From Gilliamella sp. ESL0441 (lineage in GTDB: Bacteria > Pseudomonadota > Gammaproteobacteria > Enterobacterales > Orbaceae), in the NCBI RefSeq assembly GCF_019469185.1, contig NZ_CP048264.1, positions 2,542,001 to 2,606,000 of the forward strand: a DNA stretch of 64,000 nucleotides, read 5' to 3'. The first letter of the stretch is position 1. Every line of letters starts with the position of its first letter. The notes under the pieces are model-generated. The model was not told where the DNA came from. It was given only the letters and a program-made list of their open reading frames with translations, and ran no database searches. Below, one piece after another: positions 32,008-41,540 of this stretch. A program made the translations under genes and the position numbers.

Positions 32008-33612
32008 TCAATTGTCAGGTTTAATGCCAAAATTAGTATTATTGAAAATTATTGCACCTATTAAACTAAATGGTGCAAACTTCCCATATAATTCAGCAGT
32101 ATAATTAGTCACTTCAGGAACGTCTTTTACTAATTTTAAGTCCGTTAATAATTGACTTGAGATATTAGATGCCTTAAGTACAAAAGATGAAAACTCTGTT
32201 TGGGTAGAATTAAGATTTGCTTTTATTTCAAGCACACCATTGCTAACCAGACCATTGAAGTTAAATGAATTATGATTATCTGAATCATAATCTATAACCA
32301 AATCGGGATGATTAATTTCCACACTATTGACTGAACCTCTTTCAGCCATAAAACTGAGTTTTCCAGATTCTAAGCCTAAATTTTTACCTTTTACTATTGT
32401 AATATTTGAGCCCGTTCCCTCGCAATTTGTAAATGTAAATGGATAATTTGGATCAACATTTAATATCATACTAGGAAGAACAGATAATTTTCCAATTTCA
32501 ATTCTGCTAAATATTTCTGGTAAATTAAAATGTTCAAACGGTTTAGGTAATTGATAAATTACACCCGCCAGAGTTAGCTGATCTAACTTTAAAACATCAT
32601 TATGCCAACTTCCTTTAAAGTTAATATTTCCTTTATTCCAAGTTGCTATTGCTTTTTGAATTTCAATATTATTTTCATCAAGTTTTAATTGAAGTAGTAC
32701 TGAAGAAAATAAATTATCATACCAAACAACATTGTCTGCACTAAACGTTACAGCACTTTGGTCAAAATATCCTTCTTTATTAAAATGAATATTTTTCGCC
32801 TCTAAATTCCCCTTTTCTACTAAAAGAGAAGGAAGTTGTAAACTACTTTCAAATATCGATAATTGGTGAACAGTAAAAGTGGGCAAATATGTTGCATAGG
32901 CTTCCCAAAAATTATTTATGTGAGATTCATAATGGATATTATTTAATTTTAATTGCTCAATATCCCAACTTTTATCTGCAAGTATTTTTAATTTACTTAT
33001 GAAAAATCCATTTTCAATATTTCCACCTAAATTTGTTATGGTCGTTACACCATCTCGATGAAAACCTTCAATAACAACCGAATTAATATCGAATTCATTA
33101 AATTGGAATTTGTTTAAAGTAAATTCAAATTGATATTTTTCGGTGTTTGAAAGGGAAAATGGCTTGATTCCACCATTTGCTTGTTGAAATTTGATTTTAT
33201 CCGCGCCATCGTTAACAGAAACCGTAGCAGTTGAATTAATGAATTTTAAGAAATTTGCCGAAAAATTATAATTTTCAAGTTTAGTTTCATTCAATGTTCC
33301 ATCAATAACAGTAATATAATTAAAATGGTTTAATTGCCACAAATCATTTTTGTCTAATCCGATGACTAATTTAGGAATATTAGCTATCTGTTGCTGACCA
33401 TCGCTGATGACAACATCATCCAAGACAACTTCATAAACATTTGAAAAAGAATGGTGAACATGACCAATTGAGATAGTATAGGAACTTAATTTTGATAATT
33501 GCTCACTTATTATTTTTGCCCCAAAAGCCGTCTGTACTAAAAAATATGTTAGTAAAATCAAAGACCAAACAATGAACAAAAACATGATTATGTAAAATCG
33601 TATTCGTCGCAT
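32008..33612 (-). CDS. yicH: AsmA-family protein, YicH-like
   Basis: A 534-aa protein with one N-terminal membrane segment (IMFLFIVWSLILLTYFLVQT) and a large periplasmic beta-rich domain. The start LVQTAFGAKIISEQLSKLSSYTISIGHVHHSFS and the later VDPNYPFTFTNCEGTGSNITIV align well, from memory, with E. coli YicH (569 aa), a member of the AsmA-like group linked to lipid or outer-membrane homeostasis. The exact role is unknown. It is strongly AT-biased in codon use compared with its neighbours and lies alone, upstream of hslR on the same strand. No Shine-Dalgarno is obvious. Confidence 0.72.
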   Translation of the reverse strand: MRRIRFYIIMFLFIVWSLILLTYFLVQTAFGAKIISEQLSKLSSYTISIGHVHHSFSNVYEVVLDDVVISDGQQQIANIPKLVIGLDKNDLWQLNHFNYITVIDGTLNETKLENYNFSANFLKFINSTATVSVNDGADKIKFQQANGGIKPFSLSNTEKYQFEFTLNKFQFNEFDINSVVIEGFHRDGVTTITNLGGNIENGFFISKLKILADKSWDIEQLKLNNIHYESHINNFWEAYATYLPTFTVHQLSIFESSLQLPSLLVEKGNLEAKNIHFNKEGYFDQSAVTFSADNVVWYDNLFSSVLLQLKLDENNIEIQKAIATWNKGNINFKGSWHNDVLKLDQLTLAGVIYQLPKPFEHFNLPEIFSRIEIGKLSVLPSMILNVDPNYPFTFTNCEGTGSNITIVKGKNLGLESGKLSFMAERGSVNSVEINHPDLVIDYDSDNHNSFNFNGLVSNGVLEIKANLNSTQTEFSSFVLKASNISSQLLTDLKLVKDVPEVTNYTAELYGKFAPFSLIGAIIFNNTNFGIKPDN

Positions 33613-33849
33613 AAATAAATTAAATTGTTATAATAAGCCGTTCACAATGATACTACGATAAACGATTTTAGATGAAATAGCATCTTATTTTGATATAAAT
33701 GATTTGTCGTTACATGAGTTTTGCAGTTAATATATAAATATTGATAATTGAAACGTTAAAATACCAAATGGAATCGATCACTCTGCCTTTATTTAAAGTA
33801 AGATGAGGGATTGTTTTTATTTAATATAAATAAAGCGGGAGAAACACAA

Positions 33850-34326
33850 ATGAAACAAATCCCAATGACAGTAAAGGGAGCTGAATTATTACGTGCTGAA
33901 CTTGAAGAGCTAAAAAATGTTAAAAGACCTCAAATTACAGCAGCAATAGCCGAAGCAAGAGCACACGGTGATTTAAAAGAAAATGCAGAGTATCATGCAG
34001 CAAGAGAACAACAAGGTTTTTGTGAAGGACGTATTCAAGAAATTGAAGGAAAGTTATCACAAGCACAAATTATAGACATTACCAAAGTCAAAAACACTGG
34101 CAGAATTATTTTTGGTGCTACCGTCACTGTTATCAATGTGGATACTGATGAAGAAACCACTTATCGAATTGTGGGTGATGATGAAGCTGACTATCGACAA
34201 AATCTCATTTCGGTTAATTCCCCTATTGCCAGAGGATTAATTGGTAAAGAAGATGGTGACACAGTACAAATCAAAACGCCTGGTGGCGATGTAGAGTTTG
34301 ATATTGTTAAAGTAGAATATATTTAA
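33850..34326 (+). CDS. greA: Transcription elongation factor GreA
   Basis: Rescues backtracked RNA polymerase by stimulating transcript cleavage. The ATG at 33850 gives 158 aa, the usual length, and has GCGGGAG upstream; the longer frame from 33811 is not used. The N-terminal coiled coil carries the acidic tip [15 protein letters not shown] (Asp/Glu near 41-44). The C-terminal FKBP-like domain ends with [23 protein letters not shown]. It is convergent with yhbY, with a shared terminator between them. Confidence 0.98.
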   Translation: MKQIPMTVKGAELLRAELEELKNVKRPQITAAIAEARAHGDLKENAEYHAAREQQGFCEGRIQEIEGKLSQAQIIDITKVKNTGRIIFGATVTVINVDTDEETTYRIVGDDEADYRQNLISVNSPIARGLIGKEDGDTVQIKTPGGDVEFDIVKVEYI

Positions 34327-34357
34327 AAAGTTAATTCTGCATTGTCATTTGCTACAG

Positions 34358-34384
34358 ATAAACAGGGCGAATACCCTGTTTATT
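34358..34384. terminator. Bidirectional terminator between greA and yhbY
   Basis: ATAAACAGGG (34358-34367) pairs with CCCTGTTTAT (34374-34383), loop CGAATA, with T-rich ends in both directions. Confidence 0.8.
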
Positions 34385-34391
34385 AATCGTA

Positions 34392-34685
34392 TTATTTAGG
34401 TAACGTGATTTTCTTCTCTTCACTTGGTCTAAAAATAGTAAAAATAGAACCAACTTGTTGTACTGCAAGGGCATGCGTTTCACGTATAATTGCCTCGCAA
34501 ATAAGTTTTTTCGTCTCTCTATCTTCAGCAGACACCTTAATCTTGATTAACTCATGAAAGTTTAACGCATTTTCAATCTCTGCAAGCACACCTTCAGTAA
34601 ACCCATTTGCACCGATCATAACAATCGGTTTTAAATGATGAGCTTCACCTTTTAAATACTGTTTTTGTTTATTTGATAAATTCAT
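34392..34685 (-). CDS. yhbY: YhbY/CRM-domain RNA-binding protein (50S assembly)
   Basis: A 97-aa CRM-domain protein, the same length as E. coli YhbY, associated with pre-50S particles. Blocks are [46 protein letters not shown] and [13 protein letters not shown] (GANG) is the CRM signature loop. It is divergent from rlmE with ~98 bp between starts, the standard enterobacterial arrangement. Confidence 0.96.
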   Translation of the reverse strand: MNLSNKQKQYLKGEAHHLKPIVMIGANGFTEGVLAEIENALNFHELIKIKVSAEDRETKKLICEAIIRETHALAVQQVGSIFTIFRPSEEKKITLPK

Positions 34686-34783
34686 TATTTTTTTATCACA
34701 TTAAGTTGCAATTTTGTTATTCTACCCTTATATATATTTGTAATCAATTGAAGAGAACTCTTTACTATAAGGATTTATTCCCT

Positions 34784-35410
34784 GTGAGTAACAAAAAACG
34801 CTCAGCAAGCTCGACTCGTTGGCTTAATGAACATTTTAATGATCGCTTTGTGCAACAAGCACAAAAAAAAGGTTTACGATCGCGAGCATGGTTCAAATTA
34901 GAAGAAATTCAAAAAAGTGACAAATTATTTAAACCTGGAATAACCGTTGTTGATCTAGGCGCAGCGCCTGGTGGATGGTCACAATATGTGGCGTCTGTTA
35001 TTGGTAGCAAAGGACGAATTATCGCTTGCGATTTATTACCGATGGATCCGATTGTCGGTGTTGATTTCCTACAAGGTGATTTCCGAGACGAAGCTGTGCT
35101 TAAGGCTCTACTTGACCGTGTTGGTGAAGAAAAAGTACAAGTCGTCATGTCAGATATGGCTCCGAATATGAGTGGTCAACCTGCTGTTGATATTCCCAGA
35201 GCAATGTATTTAGTTGAACTTGCCTTAGATATGTGTCGAGATGTCCTTGCCCCAAACGGCAATTTTATTGTCAAAGTATTTCAAGGTGAAGGATTTGAAG
35301 ATTATTTAAAACAAGTAAGAACGATGTTTAAAACTGTTAAGATTCGTAAACCTGAAGCGTCGAGATCACGATCGAGAGAAGTTTATATCGTTGCAATGGG
35401 TATGAAGTAG
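34784..35410 (+). CDS. rlmE: 23S rRNA Um2552 2'-O-methyltransferase
   Basis: SAM-dependent heat-shock methyltransferase (FtsJ/RrmJ). The GTG at 34784 is chosen because AAGGA (34769-34773) precedes it and translation [20 protein letters not shown] matches the E. coli N terminus; this gives 208 aa (E. coli 209). The frame is open to 34673, but that would run into yhbY. The SAM motif is [14 protein letters not shown]. The K-D-K-E tetrad sits in [26 protein letters not shown] and SREVYIVA. It is followed by ftsH. Confidence 0.97.
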   Translation: MSNKKRSASSTRWLNEHFNDRFVQQAQKKGLRSRAWFKLEEIQKSDKLFKPGITVVDLGAAPGGWSQYVASVIGSKGRIIACDLLPMDPIVGVDFLQGDFRDEAVLKALLDRVGEEKVQVVMSDMAPNMSGQPAVDIPRAMYLVELALDMCRDVLAPNGNFIVKVFQGEGFEDYLKQVRTMFKTVKIRKPEASRSRSREVYIVAMGMK

Positions 35411-35486
35411 CCAGTAGCACAATTTTGTAGTAACATTACTTCCTAATTTTAGTCGTAACTGTTAATTTTTATGAGAGGTTTTTCTT

Positions 35487-37364
35487 TTGAACGACATGGT
35501 AAAGAATTTACTGATCTGGGGAATTATTGCTGTAGTATTGATAGCTGTATTTAATCAATTCAGCTCAGTATCAAATAGCGGTCCTCAAGTCAATTATACT
35601 CAATTTAATTCCGATATCACCAGTGGTAAAATCCAAGAAGTGCATATTAATGGGCGCGAAATTATTGCCACAACAAAAGGTAATAGTAATTATGTGACTT
35701 ACATTCCCTATTTTGATGAAAAATTAATGGATGACTTAGTCTTAAATAAAGTTGCCGTTTATGGTAGCCCTGATGAAAAACCAAGTTTGTTAGCAAGTAT
35801 TTTAATCTCTTGGTTCCCCATTATTTTATTAATCGGATTTTGGATCTTTGTCATGCGTCAAATGCAAGGCGGTGGTAAAGGTGGGCCAATGTCGGTGGGT
35901 AAAAGTAAAGCTCGGATGTTAGCACCAGATCAAGTAAAAACCAAATTTACCGATGTCGCAGGCAGTGAAGAAGCCAAGCAAGAAGTAACAGAAGTGGTCG
36001 ATTTTTTACGTGATCCAGGGAAATACCAAAAATTAGGTGGACGTATACCAAAAGGTATTTTGATGGTTGGGCCACCGGGTACTGGTAAAACATTGTTAGC
36101 TAGAGCCATTGCCGGTGAAGCCAATGTGCCTTTCTTTAGTATTTCAGGTTCCGACTTTGTTGAAATGTTCGTTGGTGTGGGCGCATCACGGGTACGTGAT
36201 CTCTTTGAACAAGCCCGTAAACATTCACCTTGTATTATCTTTATTGATGAAATTGATGCTGTTGGTCGCAAACGTGGAGCGGGTTCAATGGGCGGTCATG
36301 ACGAACGCGAACAAACCCTAAACCAAATGTTAGTTGAAATGGATGGTTTTGAAGCTAACAGTGGTATTATTATGATTGCAGCAACAAACCGTGCTGATAT
36401 TCTCGATCCTGCATTACTTCGTCCAGGTCGTTTTGACCGTCAAGTTCAAATTGATTTACCTGACTTAAAAAGTCGTGAGCAAATTCTGGCAGTACATGTA
36501 CGTAAAGTGCCTTTAGGGTCTGATGTTAATCTAGCAGTGCTAGCCCGCGGAACACCAAATTATTCGGGTGCTCAATTAGCTAATTTAGTTAACGAAGCAG
36601 CGCTATTTGCCGCTCGCCGTAATAAACGTTTAGTCACGATGGATGAGTTTGAAGAAGCCAAAGATAAAATCGATATGGGTACTCAACGTCGTTCATTATC
36701 CATGACAAAAGAGCAATTAACCAATACGGCTTATCATGAAGCGGGACACGCAATTGTGGGTTATTTAATGCCAGATCATGATCCGCTCCATAAAGTCACG
36801 ATTATTCCTCGTGGAGGGGCGTTAGGTGTCGCCTTCTTCTTACCGGAAGGTGATCAAATTAGTCAAACTCGTACTCAGTTAGAATCAAAAATTTCAACAG
36901 CTTATGCAGGACGAATTGCCGAAGGCTTAATTTATGGCGAAGATAAAATTACCTCTGGTGCTTCAAGTGATATACGATACGCTTCAAATGTAGCCAGAGC
37001 AATGGTGACACAATGGGGCTTCTCAGATCGTTTACCACCTGCATTGTTTGAATATGAAGAGTCTTCTTATGGAGTCATGAAGAAAATATCTGATGGTACA
37101 GCTAAAATTATTGATGAAGAAGTTAATGCAATCCTTCAACGAAACTATCAACGAGCTAAAACAACATTAACTGAAAATATTGATATTCTTCATGCAATGA
37201 AAGATGCTTTACTCAAATATGAAACAATTGATAAAAAACAGATTGATGAACTGATGAATCGCCAGCCAGTCACGCCACCAGAGGGTTGGACAGCCAGTGA
37301 TGAAAAAGCAGCACAAGAAGTACCAAATGAAGGTCGTGATACACCACCTGAATCGGATAATTAA
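35487..37364 (+). CDS. ftsH: ATP-dependent zinc metalloprotease FtsH
   Basis: Membrane AAA+ protease degrading LpxC, sigma-32 and misassembled membrane proteins. It is 625 aa. Two membrane segments lie near 7-23 and 101-122. Walker A is GPPGTGKT (195-202), Walker B IIFIDE (250-255), the pore motif MFVG, the Arg-finger region [18 protein letters not shown], and zinc site HEAGH (417-421). The TTG start at 35487 has AGAGG 8 nt upstream; the ATG at 35496 would be 17 nt away, so TTG is preferred. The region just after WGFSDRLPP and the C-terminal tail are shorter than in E. coli (644-647 aa). A terminator follows. Confidence 0.98.
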   Translation: MNDMVKNLLIWGIIAVVLIAVFNQFSSVSNSGPQVNYTQFNSDITSGKIQEVHINGREIIATTKGNSNYVTYIPYFDEKLMDDLVLNKVAVYGSPDEKPSLLASILISWFPIILLIGFWIFVMRQMQGGGKGGPMSVGKSKARMLAPDQVKTKFTDVAGSEEAKQEVTEVVDFLRDPGKYQKLGGRIPKGILMVGPPGTGKTLLARAIAGEANVPFFSISGSDFVEMFVGVGASRVRDLFEQARKHSPCIIFIDEIDAVGRKRGAGSMGGHDEREQTLNQMLVEMDGFEANSGIIMIAATNRADILDPALLRPGRFDRQVQIDLPDLKSREQILAVHVRKVPLGSDVNLAVLARGTPNYSGAQLANLVNEAALFAARRNKRLVTMDEFEEAKDKIDMGTQRRSLSMTKEQLTNTAYHEAGHAIVGYLMPDHDPLHKVTIIPRGGALGVAFFLPEGDQISQTRTQLESKISTAYAGRIAEGLIYGEDKITSGASSDIRYASNVARAMVTQWGFSDRLPPALFEYEESSYGVMKKISDGTAKIIDEEVNAILQRNYQRAKTTLTENIDILHAMKDALLKYETIDKKQIDELMNRQPVTPPEGWTASDEKAAQEVPNEGRDTPPESDN

Positions 37365-37381
37365 TCTGTTTTAATTTCTAT

Positions 37382-37403
37382 AACGCGCTACGGCGCGTTT
37401 TTT
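37382..37403 (+). terminator. Terminator after ftsH
   Basis: AACGCGC (37382-37388) pairs with GCGCGTT (37393-37399) around TACG, followed by six T. Confidence 0.88.
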
Positions 37404-37534
37404 ATCGGATAATTTAGATAAATCTAAAATACAAACAGGTAACAAGCTTAAATGATTTTGCTATTGTTTTTAGCTTATAACTAAGTTTAACGATAGCAAA
37501 ATTGAGTAGCAGATGACTTAAATAAGGCATAATC

Positions 37535-38371
37535 ATGGAAATTCGTTTCAACAATCAAATTATGGATCTCTCTTTTCCTCAAGTAATGGGTATCGTAAAC
37601 ATGACGCCGGATTCGTTTTCTGATGGCGGTAATTATAACAATCTTGATGATGCCATGCGTCGAGTTGATAATATGATACAAGCAGGCGCAACATTTATTG
37701 ATATAGGCGGCGAATCAACACGCCCTGGTGCAGCCATTGTATCAGTTGAAGAAGAGCTAGATAGAGTGGTGCCTTTAGTTGAAAAAGTGGCTCGCTATTT
37801 TGATGTTTGGATTTCTGTTGATACCTCTAAACCCCAAGTTATGACAGAGTCAGCAAAAGCAGGAGCCCACTTAATTAATGATATACGAGCATTAACAGAG
37901 TCTGGTGCAGTCGAAGCCGCAGCCCAAACAGGATTACCAGTTTGCATTATGCATATGCAAGGCGATCCTCAAACTATGCAAAATGCACCACATTATCAGC
38001 AAGACATCTATCAAGAAGTCGATCAATTTTTTGCCCAACATATCAATCGTTGCATCAATGCAGGGATTGAGCGAGAAAAAATTATTCTTGACCCGGGTTT
38101 TGGCTTTGGTAAAACATTAGCACACAATTATCGATTACTAGCAACACTTGAAAAATTTCATCACTTTCATTTACCGCTATTAGTTGGTATGTCGCGAAAA
38201 TCGATGATTGGACAAGTATTAAATGTTCCGCCTAAAGAACGTATGTTAGGTAGTGTTTCTTGTGCAGTAATTGCAGCGATGAAAGGTGCACAGATTATTC
38301 GAGTTCATGATGTAAAAGAAACCTTTGATGCACTGCGAATTGTGCAAGCCACTTTAGCTGAACAGGAATAA
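37535..38371 (+). CDS. folP: Dihydropteroate synthase
   Basis: Condenses p-aminobenzoate with dihydropterin pyrophosphate in folate synthesis; target of sulfonamides. It is 278 aa (E. coli 282). Blocks are VMGIVNMTPDSFSDGG, FIDIGGESTRPGA, SVDTSKPQVM, LINDIRAL, MHMQGDPQTMQ, ILDPGFGFGKT, LLVGMSRKSMIG and IIRVHDVKET. No sul-type insertion is visible. It follows ftsH after a terminator, so it has its own promoter. glmM, which often follows, is absent here. Confidence 0.97.
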   Translation: MEIRFNNQIMDLSFPQVMGIVNMTPDSFSDGGNYNNLDDAMRRVDNMIQAGATFIDIGGESTRPGAAIVSVEEELDRVVPLVEKVARYFDVWISVDTSKPQVMTESAKAGAHLINDIRALTESGAVEAAAQTGLPVCIMHMQGDPQTMQNAPHYQQDIYQEVDQFFAQHINRCINAGIEREKIILDPGFGFGKTLAHNYRLLATLEKFHHFHLPLLVGMSRKSMIGQVLNVPPKERMLGSVSCAVIAAMKGAQIIRVHDVKETFDALRIVQATLAEQE

Positions 38372-38410
38372 ACGGGATTTAACTTCAACAAAATGAGCTG
38401 TTATTTTGTT

Positions 38411-38456
38411 AAAAAGGGAATTTTTAGACAAATAAGATAAAAATCCCTTTTTGTTT
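38411..38456. terminator. Bidirectional terminator between folP and ubiA
   Basis: AAAAAGGGA (38411-38419) pairs with TCCCTTTTT (38444-38452), and TTTTTA (38421-38426) with TAAAAA (38438-38443). It lies between convergent genes. Confidence 0.8.
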
Positions 38457-38503
38457 TATTCTTAAGAATTTTCAACTTTTGGTATTACTGTTTCTAATAA
38501 TCA

Positions 38504-39334
38504 TTAAACAATAACAACACTTAAAAACATCACTAATCCAACATAATTATTATTTTGAAAAGCTTTGAAGCATCGAGTTCTATCACGATCGTTTATTAAC
38601 CATTGTTGATAAAGAAACAGTAACGACATGATCGATATTCCACTATAGTAAATAAAAGACAGATGATGACTCAAACCAATAATTATCAAGCAAATCACCG
38701 TTATTATCTGTAAAATGCCAATTATCAATTTATCATAATGCCCAAACAAAACAGCCGTTGATTTAATGCCAATTTTGATATCATCATTGCGATCAACCAT
38801 GGCATATTCCGTATCATAAGCAACTGTCCAACAAATATTTGCCAAACACAATAACCAACAGGTTAACGGGAACTGTTCAATTGTGGCCGCATAGACCATT
38901 GGAATGCTCCAACTAAATGCAATCCCTAATACTATTTGCGGAAAGTAGGTATAACGCTTCATAAACGGGTAAATCATTGCAGTTAACAATGCACAGCCAG
39001 CAATCATCCACGACAAAGTATTTAAAAAGAATAATAAACAAGCAGCCATTAACAACAATATCAATAATGTCCATAAAGCATTCTTTGCGGTTAATACGCC
39101 TTGCGCTAACGGACGGTGTTGGGTTCGCTCCACATGCGCATCAAAATGGCGATCGGCATAATCATTTACCACACACCCTGCCGCTCGCATCACAACAACA
39201 CCCAGTACAAAGATAACAACAAGTTCAACGGGCGGATGAGGATTTGCAAGCCAAATTGCCGTTATAGTTGGCCAAAGCAATAGCAAGATTCCAATTGGTT
39301 TATCTAACCGCATAAGTTGTAAATAAGCTAACAT
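38504..39334 (-). CDS. ubiA: 4-hydroxybenzoate octaprenyltransferase
   Basis: Membrane prenyltransferase that attaches the polyprenyl tail in ubiquinone synthesis. It is 276 aa (E. coli 290). The first Asp-rich motif is NDYADRHFD; the second is DTEYAMVDRNDD. LMRLDKPIGILLLLWPT and FKAFQNNNYVGL are family hallmarks. About eight hydrophobic helices are present. ubiC is not adjacent, unlike in E. coli. It lies downstream of the dms operon on the same strand, after a 108-bp gap. Confidence 0.96.
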   Translation of the reverse strand: MLAYLQLMRLDKPIGILLLLWPTITAIWLANPHPPVELVVIFVLGVVVMRAAGCVVNDYADRHFDAHVERTQHRPLAQGVLTAKNALWTLLILLLMAACLLFFLNTLSWMIAGCALLTAMIYPFMKRYTYFPQIVLGIAFSWSIPMVYAATIEQFPLTCWLLCLANICWTVAYDTEYAMVDRNDDIKIGIKSTAVLFGHYDKLIIGILQIITVICLIIIGLSHHLSFIYYSGISIMSLLFLYQQWLINDRDRTRCFKAFQNNNYVGLVMFLSVVIV

Positions 39335-39442
39335 ATCTGATTTCTATCTTATATAACAATGGGTAAATTATACCTTTTCCTTCAAAAACTGTAACGCTCT
39401 CAATAACTGAGCCAATTTAATTGCTACTATTAATAAACACGC

Positions 39443-40003
39443 TCATTGAAGCATCTCTAAATATTGTTCTGCAATAACGGCAAGAGCAGCATAAAATGGA
39501 CTAATTTGATTATGTTTTAATTGGTTTAAATAGTAAGTAGACCACGTAAATAAATGTTCATTTAATAATTGTTTTGCTGTTTGTGGCTGATTTTTTTCTA
39601 GCAGTAATGCAAATGCCATTAACATTAATCCAAACTGATCTTCAGGCTCATTCATACCAGTAGACAGCATTAACCCTTGTTGCTGTAAAAATTCACGATA
39701 ACGTTCTTGTGATTCCCCCATTAATAACTTTTCTTGATCCAAATAGACCGATCCCCAAGGTGGGGCAAGCATTTCACCTTGTCCTTCAAATAACAGTGAA
39801 AATTGATAATCAAGATCTTGATGGGATAATTCTGCCGCCAATCTTTGACATTGCTGACAAATTAATTTGGGATTTTGCCAATTAGCAAGCTGATCGATAT
39901 GGAGTAAAGCCTCAATCAACGGTTTGACGGTTTCACTTCGAGGAGAATAGTAAAAAAATGCCCCAATGATTTTTGCTAAGGTGGCGGTAGTTAGATTATC
40001 CAA
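39443..40003 (-). CDS. dmsD: Tat proofreading chaperone DmsD (TorD family)
   Basis: Binds the twin-arginine signal of DmsA to hold it until the cofactor is inserted. It is 186 aa, all-helical. The DmsD signature region is APPWGSVYLDQEKLLMG, and NEPEDQFGLMLMAFALLLE and LFTWSTYYLNQL also match E. coli DmsD. It is last of dmsABCD and cytoplasmic. The genetic link to DmsA, whose signal reads TRRDFLQK, supports the pairing. Confidence 0.9.
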   Translation of the reverse strand: MDNLTTATLAKIIGAFFYYSPRSETVKPLIEALLHIDQLANWQNPKLICQQCQRLAAELSHQDLDYQFSLLFEGQGEMLAPPWGSVYLDQEKLLMGESQERYREFLQQQGLMLSTGMNEPEDQFGLMLMAFALLLEKNQPQTAKQLLNEHLFTWSTYYLNQLKHNQISPFYAALAVIAEQYLEMLQ

Positions 40004-40064
40004 TCTTATCTCTCTTATTCATTATAAAATGACTTAATTTGCTATGAGTTATTAGCTTCAATGA

Positions 40065-40904
40065 TTATAGCGGTATTGTCCATAAATTATAAAATGCAAT
40101 GCGTCCACAAACCTCCCCCAAAAAAGTACAAGCAAAGGCTGTAGTACAAAGTATCGTCATATGTTTTGTTCGCCAACAACTAAAAATAATCAACATTAGC
40201 GCCACGATTAATAAAATACACTCGATTATCATCCAACTCAATTGCGCATTAGCCAGCGCCGGACTGATTGAAGTCATTAAATTAAAATAAGGTACTTTTG
40301 ACAGCACAATTAATAAAACGCCAATAATAAAAGCACCTATTCCTAATCGATATAGCCCAACCCTAGCACTAGCAATACCACCTAATGCCAGCATCGTTAG
40401 ATACATTTGAATCGGTGTATAAACAGTATCCCACGTTTTCACTGTGGGTAATCTATACGTTAAAACAATCGTCCAAACAAACACTAAACTTAGTATCATC
40501 AACACGATCGCTAATAGTTGATTTATATAAGGGATGCGATTTATCTTTAAACAAAGCGGCTTAATAATATCAAGTTTTTCACTATTGGGATTAAGAGCAA
40601 AATAATTGAGTAACAAGGATACAAGCGGAACTCCAAACAATACACTAAAGGTAAAAATTTCATTACTCATTGGCGAACGACCGATACCCAAAATCACATT
40701 GAAGGCACGCATAGGATGCCCCAAATGGAATGAGGCAATAAGCATACCAAGAGCCATAAAAAGCAGTGCTAACCCATTAATTTTTTGTCTAATAACTTGT
40801 TTAGCTTGTGAATGATTGATGAAACAAGACAAGCTACTCAGCAATACCATTCCCGCAGATAATTGCCCCAATACCGTAAAAAAAACGAGTGGTAATTCAT
40901 GCAT
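40065..40904 (-). CDS. dmsC: DMSO reductase membrane anchor subunit
   Basis: Quinol-oxidising integral membrane subunit anchoring DmsAB. The ATG at 40904 is chosen because GGAGG (40911-40915) lies 6 nt upstream and translation starts MHELPLVFFTVLGQLSAGM, the DmsC N terminus; the longer frame to 40967 lies inside dmsB. The product is 279 aa with eight hydrophobic helices. FHLGHPMRAFN carries a conserved His-containing loop near the periplasmic face implicated in quinol binding in this family. The ATG follows the dmsB stop by 1 nt. Confidence 0.92.
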   Translation of the reverse strand: MHELPLVFFTVLGQLSAGMVLLSSLSCFINHSQAKQVIRQKINGLALLFMALGMLIASFHLGHPMRAFNVILGIGRSPMSNEIFTFSVLFGVPLVSLLLNYFALNPNSEKLDIIKPLCLKINRIPYINQLLAIVLMILSLVFVWTIVLTYRLPTVKTWDTVYTPIQMYLTMLALGGIASARVGLYRLGIGAFIIGVLLIVLSKVPYFNLMTSISPALANAQLSWMIIECILLIVALMLIIFSCWRTKHMTILCTTAFACTFLGEVCGRIAFYNLWTIPL

Positions 40905-40905
40905 A

Positions 40906-41520
40906 TTAAACCTCCTCTGGATTGAGCACTTTACCCAATGTATCACCCGAACTTTTAGCTTGTGCATGGGGTTTAATCACAATATTGGGTTTAGTTAGCT
41001 CGGCATTAGGCAAAGGAGCAATATTACGTTCATTACCATAACGTTCACGTAATTTGCCTATCTCGTCAAAATCTAAAGCATGTTGCGGACAAGATTCGAC
41101 ACACACGGGCTTTAATCCTTCGGCGACACGTTCATAACAGCCATCGCATTTTGACATGACACGCTTTTGATGATCATACTGTGGTGCACCATAAGGACAA
41201 CGCATTTCACAATACCGACACCCGATACACACATCTTGATTGACAACCACTAAGCCATCTTGCTTGCGTTTGTGCATTGCCCCCGTAGGGCAGCCTTGTA
41301 CGCAAGTCGGCTCATCACAATGGTTACAGGCGATCGACAAATAATAAGTAAATGTATCATTCTGCCAAATTCCAGCTACTTGCTGCCATGTGCCACCACC
41401 ATATTCATAGACTCGGCGAAAATGCACCCCAAGGGCATTATCTTTCTCGTCTTTACAGCTGACTTGGCAGGTTTTACATCCGGTACATTTGGAAGAATCA
41501 ATAAAGAATCCATATTGCAT
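40906..41520 (-). CDS. dmsB: DMSO reductase iron-sulfur subunit
   Basis: Four-cluster ferredoxin passing electrons from DmsC to DmsA. The start at 41520 (MQYGFFIDSSKCTG, 204 aa; E. coli 205) has GGGAG with 9-nt spacing; two further ATGs at 41529 and 41526 are closer to the SD and less likely. Cys groups are CTGCKTCQVSC, CNHCDEPTC..GCP, CIGCRYCEMRCP and CDGCYERV...CVESCP. It has no signal peptide, so it probably travels with DmsA by the Tat route. Confidence 0.95.
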   Translation of the reverse strand: MQYGFFIDSSKCTGCKTCQVSCKDEKDNALGVHFRRVYEYGGGTWQQVAGIWQNDTFTYYLSIACNHCDEPTCVQGCPTGAMHKRKQDGLVVVNQDVCIGCRYCEMRCPYGAPQYDHQKRVMSKCDGCYERVAEGLKPVCVESCPQHALDFDEIGKLRERYGNERNIAPLPNAELTKPNIVIKPHAQAKSSGDTLGKVLNPEEV

Positions 41521-41540
41521 TTTCATCATCTCCCTGTGAC

